Below, one piece after another: positions 53,619-63,051 of a stretch of DNA of 64,000 nucleotides. The position numbers were made by a program, and so were the translations under genes. The notes beneath the pieces are model-generated. The model ran no database searches. It saw only the letters and a program-made list of their open reading frames with translations, and was not told where the DNA came from. The stretch comes from Sphingomonas sp. FARSPH (GTDB taxonomy: Bacteria; Pseudomonadota; Alphaproteobacteria; Sphingomonadales; Sphingomonadaceae). The DNA lies in contig NZ_CP029985.1 in assembly GCF_003355005.1 (NCBI RefSeq), positions 1,479,001 to 1,543,000 of the forward strand, in the 5' to 3' direction. The stretch's first letter is position 1. Every line of letters begins with the position of its first letter.

Positions 53619-53966
53619 TCAGAACAGGCGGCCGCCATTCGGGACGGGCAGGCTGGGTCCGATCAGCACGACCTTGCCGTCCGCGTCGGGAAAGCCGAGC
53701 GTCAGCACCTCCGACATGAACGGCCCGATTTGGCGCGGTGGGAAATTGACCACGGCGGCGACCTGGCGGCCGACCAGCGTGTCGGGGGCATAATGGTCGG
53801 TGATCTGGGCGGAGGATTTCTTCACGCCGATCTCAGGACCGAAATCGATGCGCAGCTTGATCGCGGGTTTGCGGGCCTCTGGAAAGGGTTCGGCCGCGAC
53901 GATCGTGCCGACGCGGATGTCGACCGCCTCGAAATCGGCGAAGGCGATGGGCTCAGAAATCGACAT
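53619..53966 (-). CDS. csaA: tRNA-binding protein, CsaA type
   Basis: A 115-residue OB-fold protein of the tRNA_bind family. [23 protein letters not shown] is the family start and [34 protein letters not shown] and [10 protein letters not shown] follow. CsaA has been described as a secretion-related chaperone in Bacillus, though tRNA binding is the conserved property. The start ATG 53966 overlaps the end of the glutathione S-transferase gene by 14 bp, so the two are co-transcribed. Length is normal. Confidence 0.9.
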   Translation of the reverse strand: MSISEPIAFADFEAVDIRVGTIVAAEPFPEARKPAIKLRIDFGPEIGVKKSSAQITDHYAPDTLVGRQVAAVVNFPPRQIGPFMSEVLTLGFPDADGKVVLIGPSLPVPNGGRLF

Positions 53967-54627
53967 TGTCGTAATGCGCGGGTGGGCCGATCAATTCCAT
54001 GCGCTCCGACAGCAGCGGGCGGAAGGACGGCCGGCTCTTCAGCCCGCGATACCAGCGCGCGGTCTGTTCATGCCCCTTCCAGTCGATGCCGCCCAAATAA
54101 TCGGCGACCGAAATCTGCGCCGCGGCGGCCAAATCGGCGAGGCTCATCGTCGCGCCGCCCAGCCAGTTGCGATGGTCGAGCAGGTAATCGGTATAGTCGA
54201 GGTGGCTGACCGCCGCCTTCATCGCCTCGCGCAGGCCCTTGGCGTCGGGCGCGGCGCGGTGGGCGAGCCGCTTGACGACGCGCTCGTGGAGCAGCGGCCC
54301 CGTCACGTCGCGATAGAAATGCATGTCGAACCAGGCGACCAGCCGGCGGATTTCCGCGCGGTTGGCAGCGGTGCCGTTGATCGTCGCCGCCTTGTCCACC
54401 GTCTCCTCGAAATATTCGCAGATCGCCATCGAATCGATCAGCGGCGCGCCGCCGCGGCTGGCATCGACCATCACCGGCGTCTGGCCGGCGGGGTTCATGT
54501 CCATGAACTCGTCGCGCCGGTCCCACGGCGATTCGCGGACCAGTTCGTAGCCGACGCCCTTCTCGCCGAGCAGCAGCCGCACCTTGCGGCTGAATGGGCA
54601 CAGGGGGAATTGGTAGAGCTGCCACAT
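53953..54627 (-). CDS. Glutathione S-transferase family protein
   Basis: A 224-residue protein. The thioredoxin-like N-terminal domain has [19 protein letters not shown] (residues about 6-24) with a CPFS site, then [11 protein letters not shown] (the cis-Pro region) and [10 protein letters not shown]. The C-terminal domain is helical ([22 protein letters not shown]). The CPFS pattern suggests a Cys-type (beta or omega-like) enzyme involved in deglutathionylation or reductive steps rather than a Ser/Tyr-type transferase. It leads the unit with csaA. Substrate unknown. Confidence 0.9.
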   Translation of the reverse strand: MWQLYQFPLCPFSRKVRLLLGEKGVGYELVRESPWDRRDEFMDMNPAGQTPVMVDASRGGAPLIDSMAICEYFEETVDKAATINGTAANRAEIRRLVAWFDMHFYRDVTGPLLHERVVKRLAHRAAPDAKGLREAMKAAVSHLDYTDYLLDHRNWLGGATMSLADLAAAAQISVADYLGGIDWKGHEQTARWYRGLKSRPSFRPLLSERMELIGPPAHYDNVDF

Positions 54628-54685
54628 GGTTACGTCCCTTAAGCCATGCGGGCGGGAGAGGTGAAGGGTCTGCTTGCCCCTTCTT

Positions 54686-54780
54686 CGTCATCCCCGCGCA
54701 GGCGGGGATCCAGAAACGCTGGGGTGTCGATGGAGCCGCAGCGTCGGCGTGTCTGGATTCCCGCCTGCGCGGGAATGACG
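54686..54780. repeat. Type B palindromic repeat, copy 5
   Basis: 95 bp, starting CGTCATCCCCGCGCAGGCGG and ending CCTGCGCGGGAATGACG, between the helicase stop and the glutathione S-transferase start. Confidence 0.85.
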
Positions 54781-54798
54781 GACGGGGGTTGCCGCCCC

Positions 54799-57213
54799 TC
54801 AATCCAGCCGCATCGCCTCCGCCGCCAGCGCCTCCGCCTCGACCAGCAGCGCATCGTCGGCACTGTTCGTCGCCACCCGCTCGCGGCCGATCAGCGTCAA
54901 CACCGGCACCGCGAGCGGCGTCACCCGGTCGCGGTCGACGTGGAGCATCGTGTCGGCGGCGCGATCGAGCAGGTCGGCGAGGCGGCCGACATCGGTCATC
55001 CGCGCGCGCGCATCGTCCCAGGCCGCCTGCAGCAGCAGGTGCGTCGGTTCGTACTTGCGCAGCACGTCGTAGATGAGGTCGGTGGAAAAGGTCACCTGTC
55101 GCCCGGTCTTGCGCTTGCCCGGATGCTGCCGCTCGACCAGGCCGCCGATCACTGCGACCTCGCGAAAAGCGCGCTTGAGCAGGTGGCTGCGTTCGACCCA
55201 ATCGACGAATTCGTGTTCGAGGATGTCCGGGCTGAACAGGGCGGCGGGATCGGTGACCTGTTCGAGGCCGTAGGTCGCGATCGCATAATCGTTGGCGACG
55301 AAGCCCAAAGGTTTGAGGCCCTGCGCCTCCATCCGCCGCGTTACCAGCATGCCCAGCGACTGGTGCGCGTTCCACCCTTCGAAACTGTAGGCGACCATGT
55401 AGTGCCGCCCTTCGCGCGGGAAGGTCTCGACGAGCAATTGGCCGGGTCGCGGCAGCGCGGAGCGATACGCCTGCACCTCCAGCCATTCGCGCACGTCGTC
55501 AGGGAAACGTGCCCATTGGGTCGGTTCGGCGAGGAAGGTGCGAACCCGGTTGGCGAGATTGGTCGACAGCGGCATACGCGCGCCGCCATAGGTGGGGATG
55601 CGCGCCGGGCGCGACGAGGCGCGCACGACGAGGTCCTCGGTGTCGATCCGCTCGACCTCGCAAGAGAGCCCCGCGAAGAAGAAGGTGTCGCCCGGCGTCA
55701 GCGTCGCGGCGAAACTTTCCTCGACCTTGCCGAGGCTGCGGCCGTTCTTGAAGCGCACCGTCAGCATCGTCGCCTCGACGATGATGCCGGCGTTGAGCCG
55801 GTGCTGCTGCACGAAACGCGGGTGGCTGACGCGCCAGGTGCCATCCGCCTCCTCGGTCAGCCGCTTGAACCGGTCATAGGCTTTGAGCGAATAGCCGCCG
55901 TCGCGGATGAAACCCAGCACGCGGTCGAACGTCTCGCCGGTCAGTGCCGAATAGGGCATCGCACCCTGGATCTCCGCGAGCAGGTCGTCGCGCCGGAACG
56001 GCCCCGCACAGGCGCAGGCCATGACATGCTGTGCGAGCACGTCGAGCGCGCCTTGGCGGAAGGGATCGGCGTCGAGCGCGCCTTCCTCCACCGCATCGAG
56101 CGCGGCGCGCGCCTCGAGATATTCGAAACGGTTGCCGGGGACGAGGATCGCTTCCGACGATTCGTCGAGGCGGTGGTTGGCGCGGCCGATCCGCTGGAGC
56201 AGGCGGCTCGATCCCTTGGGCGCGCCCATCTGGATGACGCAGTCGACGTCGCCCCAGTCGACGCCGAGGTCGAGGCTGGCGGTCGCGACGAGCGCCCGCA
56301 GCCGGCCGGATGCCATCGCGCCCTCAACCTTGCGCCGCGCCTCCAGCGCGAGGCTGCCGTGGTGGACGCCGATCGGCAGGCTCATCGCATTCGCCTTCCA
56401 CAGGTCCTGGAAGATCAGCTCGGCGAGGCTGCGCGTGTTGCAGAAGACGATGGTGGTCTTGTGTGTCTCGATCTCCGCCATCACCTGTTCGGCAGCGTAG
56501 CGGCCCGAATGGCCGCTCCACGGCACGCGGCCCTGCGGCAGCAGGATCGCGATATTGGGGTCGGCGCCGCGCTCGCCGTGGACCAGATGCACCTGGTCGA
56601 TGTCGCCATCGGGTGCCAGCCAGGCACGATAGGCGTCGGGGTCGGCGACGGTCGCGGACAGCGCGACGCGGCGGCACCTGGGCGCGAGCCGCTGCAACCG
56701 CGCCATGCACAAAGAGAGCAGATCGCCGCGCTTGCCGGTGGCAAAGGCGTGGACCTCGTCGACGACGATCGTCCTGAGGCCTTCGAACATCGTCGCGGCG
56801 TCGGGATAGCTGAGCAGCAGCGATAGCGATTCGGGCGTGGTGAGCAGGATGTGCGGCGGCTTGACCCGCTGGCGCGCCTTGCGATCGGACGGCGTGTCGC
56901 CGGTGCGCGTCTCGACGCGGATGGCAAGGCCCATCTCGTCGATCGGCGTGACGAGGTTGCGCTGGATGTCGACCGCCAGCGCTTTCAGCGGCGAGACGTA
57001 GAGCGTGTGCAAGCCGTCGCGCGGGGCCTCGATCAGCTCGGCGAGCGTCGGCAGGAAGCCCGACAGCGTCTTGCCCGCGCCGGTGGTCGCGACGAGCAGC
57101 GCATGGTGTCCGGCGTGTGCCTCGCGCAGCATGTCGATCTGGTGCCGGCGCGGCTGCCACCCGCGTGTCGAGAACCAGGCAGCGAGCGGGGCGGGGAGCG
57201 TGGCGTCGGGCAT
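54799..57213 (-). CDS. Ligase-associated DNA damage response DEXH helicase, Lhr type
   Basis: An 804-residue superfamily 2 helicase. Motifs: the Q-like RGWQPRRHQIDML, Walker A ATTGAGKTLSGFLP (about residues 41-54), TTPESLSLLLSYPD, VDEVHAF (motif II), LSATVADP (motif III), and QRIGRANHR (motif VI). The C-terminal part is the Lhr-specific winged-helix and beta-rich region. ATG 57213 is chosen over an upstream ATG because the MPDATLPAPLAAWF start fits the family. It is divergent, by 58 bp, from the MBL exonuclease; both belong to the ligase-associated repair set with PdeM. Confidence 0.92.
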   Translation of the reverse strand: MPDATLPAPLAAWFSTRGWQPRRHQIDMLREAHAGHHALLVATTGAGKTLSGFLPTLAELIEAPRDGLHTLYVSPLKALAVDIQRNLVTPIDEMGLAIRVETRTGDTPSDRKARQRVKPPHILLTTPESLSLLLSYPDAATMFEGLRTIVVDEVHAFATGKRGDLLSLCMARLQRLAPRCRRVALSATVADPDAYRAWLAPDGDIDQVHLVHGERGADPNIAILLPQGRVPWSGHSGRYAAEQVMAEIETHKTTIVFCNTRSLAELIFQDLWKANAMSLPIGVHHGSLALEARRKVEGAMASGRLRALVATASLDLGVDWGDVDCVIQMGAPKGSSRLLQRIGRANHRLDESSEAILVPGNRFEYLEARAALDAVEEGALDADPFRQGALDVLAQHVMACACAGPFRRDDLLAEIQGAMPYSALTGETFDRVLGFIRDGGYSLKAYDRFKRLTEEADGTWRVSHPRFVQQHRLNAGIIVEATMLTVRFKNGRSLGKVEESFAATLTPGDTFFFAGLSCEVERIDTEDLVVRASSRPARIPTYGGARMPLSTNLANRVRTFLAEPTQWARFPDDVREWLEVQAYRSALPRPGQLLVETFPREGRHYMVAYSFEGWNAHQSLGMLVTRRMEAQGLKPLGFVANDYAIATYGLEQVTDPAALFSPDILEHEFVDWVERSHLLKRAFREVAVIGGLVERQHPGKRKTGRQVTFSTDLIYDVLRKYEPTHLLLQAAWDDARARMTDVGRLADLLDRAADTMLHVDRDRVTPLAVPVLTLIGRERVATNSADDALLVEAEALAAEAMRLD

Positions 57214-57271
57214 CGGCGCCCAATGTAGGCACGGTTGCGGCGAAACGCAGGCCTCGCGCGTAGAGCGGGGC

Positions 57272-58285
57272 ATGGCACGGCTTGGCGATTGGCTGGAACC
57301 GCATCCGCACGGCATCTACGTGAAGCCCGCGGACGCGTGGATCGACCCGTCCGAGCCGGCGGCGCGCGCGCTGGTGACGCACGGCCATGCCGATCACGCG
57401 CGCGGCGGCCATGGCACGGTGTGGGCGACGCCGGAGACGCTGGCGATCATGGAGGCGCGCTACGGCCCGCAGGCGGGGATGCCGGTGGCTTATGGCGAGA
57501 CGATCCGGCTGTCCGACGGCAAGGGGGGCGACGTCGACGTCGGCTTCGTGCCGGCGGGTCATGTGCTGGGGTCGGCGCAGATCGTGCTCGATCATCGCGG
57601 CGAACGCGTCGTCGTGTCGGGCGATTACAAGCGGCGGCCCGACCCGACGTGCGCGCCGTTCCAGCCGGTGGCCTGCGACGTCTTCGTGACCGAGGCGACC
57701 TTCGCGTTGCCGGTGTTCCGCCATCCGGACACGGGCGACGAGATCGACAAGCTGCTGGAGCGGCTGCACGCCAATCCCGACCGTTGCGTGCTCGTCGGCG
57801 CCTATGCGCTCGGCAAGGCGCAGCGGGTGATCGCGGAACTGCGCGAGCGGGGGCATGAAGCGCCCATCTATCTTCACGGCGCGCTGCAGCGACTATGCGA
57901 CCTGTATGCCGAGCACGGCGTCAGGCTGGGCGAACTGATCCCCGTCGCCGACACGAAGAAGGCGGCGATGGCGGGCCATGTCGTGATGTGCCCGCCCGGC
58001 GCGCTCAACGACCGCTGGTCGCGGCGCCTGCCCGATCCGATCACCGCGATGGCGAGCGGATGGATGCGCGTGCGCCAGCGCGCGCGGCAGAAGAACGTCG
58101 AGCTGCCGTTGATCCTGTCCGACCATGCCGACTGGGACGAACTGACCGAGACGCTGACCGAGATCGCCCCGCGCGAGGTGTGGGTGACGCACGGCCGCGA
58201 GGAGGCGCTGGTCCATTGGTGCGAACAGCGCCAGATGAAGGCACGCGCGCTGGCGCTGGTGGGGTTCGAGGACGAGGACGATTGA
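57272..58285 (+). CDS. Ligase-associated DNA damage response exonuclease
   Basis: A 337-residue MBL-fold nuclease of the beta-CASP type, related to SNM1/CPSF enzymes. Metal motifs: THGHADHARGG (about residues 36-46), GHVLGSAQIVLDH, VSGDYKRRPDPTC, and in the CASP part GAYALGKAQR and LSDHADWDEL. In the known set it acts with an ATP-dependent ligase, the Lhr-type helicase and PdeM, trimming DNA ends. It is divergent from the helicase with a 58-bp shared promoter region. No ligase gene is adjacent. Confidence 0.92.
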   Translation: MARLGDWLEPHPHGIYVKPADAWIDPSEPAARALVTHGHADHARGGHGTVWATPETLAIMEARYGPQAGMPVAYGETIRLSDGKGGDVDVGFVPAGHVLGSAQIVLDHRGERVVVSGDYKRRPDPTCAPFQPVACDVFVTEATFALPVFRHPDTGDEIDKLLERLHANPDRCVLVGAYALGKAQRVIAELRERGHEAPIYLHGALQRLCDLYAEHGVRLGELIPVADTKKAAMAGHVVMCPPGALNDRWSRRLPDPITAMASGWMRVRQRARQKNVELPLILSDHADWDELTETLTEIAPREVWVTHGREEALVHWCEQRQMKARALALVGFEDEDD

Positions 58286-58288
58286 GGG

Positions 58289-59140
58289 TCAGAGTTGTGG
58301 TTGCGCCCGGCTCGCCGCGACGATGCGCGATGCATCGGGAATGCGCCGCAGGGCGAACCGCGTCCACCACGGATGCCGGATGATCGCCGCGCAGAGCGAG
58401 TTCCAGAACGCGGTTTCGCCGCGGAAATCCTTCGGCCACTGGCTATGCAAAAGCTTGCGCGCGCCCTCGCTACGGCCGCTGAGCATGAGCGTCGTCAGCG
58501 CAGTGACGGTCCCGGTCGTCCCCGCGTCCATGGACCCGGATCGTTTTGCACGCGCCCATGCGCGAAGCTCACGTCCAATTGATCGTTCATCCGCATCTGT
58601 GATCGCCGGTCGTTTCGTCAGCGCCGGAAGGTCAACCATGAAGTCGTCGTGCGACCAGACGATCGGAAGTGGAACGATAGACACACCCGCGTGCGGCGCG
58701 CCGTTGAAATATTCGATATTGAAGGGGAGCGTGAGATGTAGACGGTCCGCTGCACGGCGCACTGTTGCCGAATCCATGCGCTCGCCCCGAAGCCGGCGGA
58801 TGCGGATCGGGTCGACGAAAGTGACCGCAATGAGGTCCCCTTCTCCGCCGGAACCACCATCGTCGCCCAAGATCACCACGTCCGGCGAAACTGCGCTCGA
58901 TTGACCCGCCCACAAGAGCTTGCCTACGATATAGCCGGCGCCCAGCGTCATCGTCTGCGTCCCACGCCGCGCCGCAAGCCCGCGGCAACTGCTGTCGCTG
59001 TCGCCGCCTGGTGGACAGGCCGTCACGACGATCGCGTTGCCGCCCCGCTGCCACAGCGGGCCAAGCGGCTGATCAGCGTGCGCGGCGCAGACCGGCACCA
59101 GCAGGGCTGCGGTAACCAAGGATCTGATCACGCCGCGCAT
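58289..59140 (-). CDS. Secreted hypothetical protein
   Basis: A 283-residue protein with signal peptide (MRGVIRSLVTAALLVPVCAA, cleavage after AHA). I do not recognise the family. Visible features are a Cys pair close in sequence (TACPPGGDSDSSCRGLAARR), a middle section with DPIRIRRLRGERMD, and a basic helical C-terminus (WWTRFALRRIPDASRIVAAS). The protein begins ADQPLGPLWQRGGNAIVVTA after cleavage. It ends 4 bp from the exonuclease stop, convergent. It precedes no obvious partner; rpoN ends 97 bp upstream of it. Base use is a little less GC than the neighbours. Confidence 0.65.
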   Translation of the reverse strand: MRGVIRSLVTAALLVPVCAAHADQPLGPLWQRGGNAIVVTACPPGGDSDSSCRGLAARRGTQTMTLGAGYIVGKLLWAGQSSAVSPDVVILGDDGGSGGEGDLIAVTFVDPIRIRRLRGERMDSATVRRAADRLHLTLPFNIEYFNGAPHAGVSIVPLPIVWSHDDFMVDLPALTKRPAITDADERSIGRELRAWARAKRSGSMDAGTTGTVTALTTLMLSGRSEGARKLLHSQWPKDFRGETAFWNSLCAAIIRHPWWTRFALRRIPDASRIVAASRAQPQL

Positions 59141-59236
59141 CGCCGAAAGCTTTCCAGGGTAAGTTTAGCCGGGATCGTAGCAGATGGCCTTGGTACCGGT
59201 AGTGGATGACGGCTGGCAAAAGCGAAAAACAGCCGC

Positions 59237-60718
59237 CTACCCCCCCAATGCCTTTGCCCGCCGCCGTTGCACCGAGCTGCCGATGCCCATCGCCTCGCGG
59301 TATTTCGCCACCGTGCGGCGGGCGATGTCGAAGCCCTTGGCCTGAAGCAGTTCGACGAGCGTGTCGTCGGACAGGATCTTTGCTCCCTCGTTCGCGATCA
59401 GCTGGCGGATGGCGCTTTTCACCGCTTCGGCGGACACCGCGTCGCCGCCGTCAGCCGCCTGGATCGCACTCGTGAAGAAATACTTCAGCTCGAACACGCC
59501 GCGCGCGCAGCTTAGATATTTGTTGCTCGTCACCCGGCTGACGGTCGATTCGTGCATCTCGATCGCCTCTGCGACCTTGGCGAGCGTCATCGGCTTGAGG
59601 TGCGCGACGCCGTTCAGGAAGAACGCCTCCTGCTGCTTCACGATCTCGGTCGCGACCTTGATGATCGTGCGCTGGCGCTGGTCGAGCGCCTTGATGAGCC
59701 AGTTGGCGCTCGCGAGCGCATCGGTCAGCCACGCTTTGGATGCCTTGTCCTGCGGACCGTGGCTGAGTTCGTGGTAATAGCGGCGGTTGACGAGCACGCG
59801 CGGCAGCGTCGCGCTGTTGAGCTCGATGCCCCAGCCCGCCTTGGTTTTGGCGACGAACAGGTCGGGCGTCACCGCGGGCGCGGGCTCGCCGCCGAAGCGG
59901 CAGCCGGGCTTGGGGTCGTAACCGCGCAGCTCGCGGATCATGTCCGCCATATCCTCGTCGTCGACGCCGCACATCCGCTTCAATCGCGCCAGTTCGCCGC
60001 GCGCGAGCAGGTCGAGATTGTCGATCAGCCGCGCCATGCACGGGTCGTAGCGGTCCGCCTCCTTCGCCTGCAACGCGAGGCATTCGGCAAGGTCGCGCGC
60101 GCCGACGCCGGTGGGGTCGAGCGTCTGCACCTGCGCGAGCACGCGCTCGACGCGCGCGCGCGGGATGCCGAGCCGGTTGGCGATGTCGAGCAGCGGGGCG
60201 GAGAGATAACCCGCCTCGTCGAGCTGGTCGATCAGATGCTGCGCGACGAACCAGTCGGCGGCATCGACGACGGCGCCCGCCTGCGCCAGGAGGTGATCGG
60301 CGAGGCTGATGTCGGCGGCGGCGAAGCTGTCGAGGTCTGGGGCATCCTCGCCGCCCGGGCCGCCGCTGCCCGGCGCCGATCCGTTCATCGACAGCGCGCC
60401 GTCGAAGCCCCCCCCGCCATCGGCGACGCTGTCCTGCTGATGGCTTTCGGTCGCATAGTCGACGTCGAGCGGGTCGGCGGCGGCCGCGCCGGTGACGAGC
60501 GCGTCGGCGCCCGCGGGCTCGTCGGCCTCGGGGCGTTCGGGACGGACGATCTCGTCGGTCTGCGGCGCCTCGAGCAGCGGGTTCTTTTCGATCTCCTCGG
60601 CGATGAACGCCTCGATCTCGAGGTTGGACAGCGCGAGCAGCTTGATCGCCTGCTGCAGCTGCGGCGTCATCACCAAAGATTGCGACTGGCGCAGGTCGAG
60701 GCGCGGGGCGAGGCTCAT
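59237..60718 (-). CDS. rpoN: RNA polymerase sigma-54 factor
   Basis: A 493-residue sigma factor for -24/-12 promoters. Region I is at the start (RLDLRQSQSLVMTPQLQQAI, with the Gln-rich activator-contact helix), an acidic region II follows (about 60-135), then the core-binding part. The helix-turn-helix (TLAKVAEAIEMHESTVSRVTS) and the RpoN box ARRTVAKYREAMGI near the end are intact. Length is normal. It follows lptB in the same direction with a type D palindrome between. Genes often found downstream (hpf, ptsN) are missing here. A sigma-54 promoter is present at 51470. Confidence 0.96.
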   Translation of the reverse strand: MSLAPRLDLRQSQSLVMTPQLQQAIKLLALSNLEIEAFIAEEIEKNPLLEAPQTDEIVRPERPEADEPAGADALVTGAAAADPLDVDYATESHQQDSVADGGGGFDGALSMNGSAPGSGGPGGEDAPDLDSFAAADISLADHLLAQAGAVVDAADWFVAQHLIDQLDEAGYLSAPLLDIANRLGIPRARVERVLAQVQTLDPTGVGARDLAECLALQAKEADRYDPCMARLIDNLDLLARGELARLKRMCGVDDEDMADMIRELRGYDPKPGCRFGGEPAPAVTPDLFVAKTKAGWGIELNSATLPRVLVNRRYYHELSHGPQDKASKAWLTDALASANWLIKALDQRQRTIIKVATEIVKQQEAFFLNGVAHLKPMTLAKVAEAIEMHESTVSRVTSNKYLSCARGVFELKYFFTSAIQAADGGDAVSAEAVKSAIRQLIANEGAKILSDDTLVELLQAKGFDIARRTVAKYREAMGIGSSVQRRRAKALGG

Positions 60719-60725
60719 CAGCCGG

Positions 60726-60860
60726 TTCCTCCCCGCTTGCGGGGAGGGGGACCGCGCCGTGCAGCGGCGCCGTGTAGGGGGCGTGCCGCGAATGCTGCGC
60801 GGCGTGGAAAGCCCCCTCCGTCAGCGCTTCGCGCTGCCACCTCCCCGTGCGGGGGAGGAT
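60726..60860. repeat. Type D compound palindrome between lptB and rpoN
   Basis: About 135 bp with end hairpins CCTCCCC-GCTTGC-GGGGAGG and CCTCCCC-GTGC-GGGGGAGG and inner arms related to AAAGCCCCCTCC and GGGGGCGTG. It resembles the element at 41444-41594 and separates two genes that usually form one operon. Confidence 0.7.
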
Positions 60861-60884
60861 AGAGGATGATCGCCCTCATCGGCG

Positions 60885-61676
60885 TTACAGCGAGAAGCCC
60901 TCGCCGAGATACAGGCGGCGGACGTTGGCGTCGGCGACGAGTTCTTCAGGGCTGCCGGTGAACAGCACGCGCCCGTCGTAGATGATGTAGGCGCGGTCGA
61001 CGATGTCGAGCGTCTCGCGCACGTTGTGGTCGGTGATGAGCACGCCGATGTCGCGGCTTTTCAGGTCCTTCACCAGATCGCGGATGTCGGCGATCGAGAT
61101 CGGGTCGATGCCGGCGAAGGGTTCGTCGAGCAGCATGATCGACGGTTCCGCCGCGAGTGCGCGCGCGATCTCCGCCCGGCGCCGCTCGCCGCCCGACAGC
61201 GCCATCGCGGGCGCGGCGCGCAGGCGGGTGAGGCCGAATTCGTCGAGCAGCCGGTCGAGCTTGCGCTGCCGCTCGGCCGGATCGGGCTCGGCGAGTTCGA
61301 GCACGGACGAGATGTTCTTCTCGATCGACATGCCGCGAAAGATGCTCGTTTCCTGCGGCAGATAGCCGAGGCCGAGGATCGCGCGGCGATACATCGGCAG
61401 GCGGGTGATATCCTCGCCGTCCAGCATGATGCGGCCCGAATCGGGCTTCACCAGCCCCATCACCGAGTAGAAGCACGTCGTCTTGCCCGCGCCGTTGGGG
61501 CCGAGCAGGCCGATCACCTCGCCGCGGTCGACGCTGACCGAGACGTCGGTGAGCACGACGCGCTTGTCGTAGGACTTGGCGATCGAGACGACCTGCAGCC
61601 CCTGCGCGCTCGGCGCCTCGTGGATCGGCTCGGCCGCGTTGAGACCGGAAACGGCGAGATCGGAAACGGCGTCCAT
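60885..61676 (-). CDS. lptB: LPS export ABC transporter ATP-binding protein LptB
   Basis: A 263-residue ATPase that powers lipopolysaccharide extraction with LptF and LptG. Walker A GPNGAGKTTC (about residues 50-59), the signature LSGGERRRAEIARAL (about 151-165) and Walker B SIMLLDEPFAGIDP are intact; LPQETSIFRGMSIEKNI is the LptB Q-loop region. ATG 61676 is chosen, with GAGGG 11 bases upstream; ATG 61685 adds three residues but has poor spacing. lptA lies 159 bp upstream. An N-terminal extension of about 30 residues precedes the nucleotide-binding domain, as in relatives. Confidence 0.93.
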   Translation of the reverse strand: MDAVSDLAVSGLNAAEPIHEAPSAQGLQVVSIAKSYDKRVVLTDVSVSVDRGEVIGLLGPNGAGKTTCFYSVMGLVKPDSGRIMLDGEDITRLPMYRRAILGLGYLPQETSIFRGMSIEKNISSVLELAEPDPAERQRKLDRLLDEFGLTRLRAAPAMALSGGERRRAEIARALAAEPSIMLLDEPFAGIDPISIADIRDLVKDLKSRDIGVLITDHNVRETLDIVDRAYIIYDGRVLFTGSPEELVADANVRRLYLGEGFSL

Positions 61677-61835
61677 CGTCCTCATGTCCCTCGTCGGTGT
61701 GCCGCGCCTGTCCGCCGCTTGGCAGGGTTCGTGCATGCGCCCGTTGCTGCCGCCGTCATGGCGCGTCCGGCGCGCGGAGGAAAGCCCCCTCGTGCCGATG
61801 GCGAAACGCGCCATCGCGCTGATCGATCGGCTGGA

Positions 61836-62396
61836 TCAGTCGCGCTTGGGAACGGAGAAGGTACCCGTCACCCGGCCGCCGCCCTGCGACACGACGCCGC
61901 CGGTGTTGCCGGTGCCGGTCGCCGACGATCCGCCCGCGACGGACGATCCGTCCATCACCGCGCGGCCGGTGTCGAGGTTGATCGTCATCCGCCCGCCGTT
62001 GACGACGTTGCCGCCCTGCGTCAGCGTCACCGCGCCGATCATCGTGATGACGCGGCGGTTGAGGTCGTAGATCGCATATTGGCTGCGCGCGGTCTGGTCC
62101 GGACGGCGGACGGTGACGCCGCCGGCGGCATCGATGCGCGACACCTGCGGATTGCCGCCGATCACCTCGCCCGTATAGGCGACCGTCACCCGCGCGGCGT
62201 TGAGCGTCATCTCCGCCTGCCTGATCGCGACGTTACCGGTCAGGATGCCCCGATTCGCCTTGTCCTGCAGCTCGATATTATCGGCGGAAAAATCGATCGG
62301 CGCGTTCGAATTGTGGCGCTGCTGCGCCGCCAGCGGGGTGGCGACGGAAACGAGGGCGATCGACAGGGCGATCGGGAGGGGGAGCTGCGCGCGCAT
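61836..62396 (-). CDS. lptA: LPS transport periplasmic protein LptA
   Basis: A 186-residue periplasmic bridge protein. Signal peptide MRAQLPLPIALSIALVSVAT, cleavage after LAAQ. The OstA/LptA jelly-roll repeats follow: PIDFSADNIELQDKANRGIL, TGNVAIRQAEMTLNAARVTV, and YDLNRRVITMIGAVTLTQGG. The C-terminal tail is Gly/Ser-rich (GGSSATGTGNTGG) and ends in TFSVPKRD. It starts 5 bp after lptC, in the same operon. Confidence 0.92.
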   Translation of the reverse strand: MRAQLPLPIALSIALVSVATPLAAQQRHNSNAPIDFSADNIELQDKANRGILTGNVAIRQAEMTLNAARVTVAYTGEVIGGNPQVSRIDAAGGVTVRRPDQTARSQYAIYDLNRRVITMIGAVTLTQGGNVVNGGRMTINLDTGRAVMDGSSVAGGSSATGTGNTGGVVSQGGGRVTGTFSVPKRD

Positions 62397-62401
62397 GCCG
62401 G

Positions 62402-63040
62402 CTATCTCGCCCCTCGCGGCACGATCCGCAAGCGGGCATTGCCATGCAATCGCACGACGCGATCATCGAGGTTCGCGTTGATGCTGTTGGCGCTGAACGT
62501 CCCCTGCTTCACGGTGCCGCGCACGCCGCCGTCGCTCCTCACCGTCTTCGCCTTCATGTCGACGACGGCGTCGGTGGTGTCGAGGCTGTAATTGTTGGGT
62601 GCGCGCACCGCGATCGGTCCGCGCACGCGCAATTGTTCGGAATTGAGGTCGTAATTGCCCTTGTCCGCGCGCAAGGTAGCGGGGCCGTCGGTCAGTTGCA
62701 GGTCTGCGGCCATGCGGTTGATCTGGACGATCGGCACCGACGACGACTGCTGCACCGCGGAACCCGCGTCGAGGCGGAAGGCCTGGCCCTTGTCGTCGAG
62801 CCCGCGATAGGTCGCCGACTGCAGCTTCATCCGCTCGTGCGCGACCTCGACCTTGTTCTTGTCGAGGACGAACGACACCTCGCTGCCCGCGGTCAGCGGC
62901 GCCATCACCAGAAACGCGGCGAGCACGCCGATCGCGATCGGCAGCGTGGTGCCGAGGATGCGGATCAGCCGGTCGTGGCGGCTGCCCGGGGCGGCCCATT
63001 GCTGGCGGGCGGTGCGGGCGCGGAGGGCGACGTCGGACAT
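62402..63040 (-). CDS. lptC: LPS export protein LptC
   Basis: A 212-residue bitopic inner-membrane protein. The N-terminal tail is basic, with one membrane helix at about residues 33-52 (TTLPIAIGVLAAFLVMAPL), then a periplasmic domain of LptC type (VSFVLDKNKVEVAHERMKL, ATYRGLDDKGQAFRLDAGSA, GNYDLNSEQLRVRGPI). It passes lipopolysaccharide from the LptBFG complex to LptA. Start ATG 63040 lies 11 bp after the rnd stop. Length is typical. Confidence 0.9.
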   Translation of the reverse strand: MSDVALRARTARQQWAAPGSRHDRLIRILGTTLPIAIGVLAAFLVMAPLTAGSEVSFVLDKNKVEVAHERMKLQSATYRGLDDKGQAFRLDAGSAVQQSSSVPIVQINRMAADLQLTDGPATLRADKGNYDLNSEQLRVRGPIAVRAPNNYSLDTTDAVVDMKAKTVRSDGGVRGTVKQGTFSANSINANLDDRVVRLHGNARLRIVPRGAR

Positions 63041-63051
63041 GCTATCCGCTA

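Noticed and set aside
40401..54780. Type B repeats as a CRISPR array
   Set aside because: Copies are kilobases apart, palindromic at both ends and in various intergenic places, with no regular spacers or cas genes.
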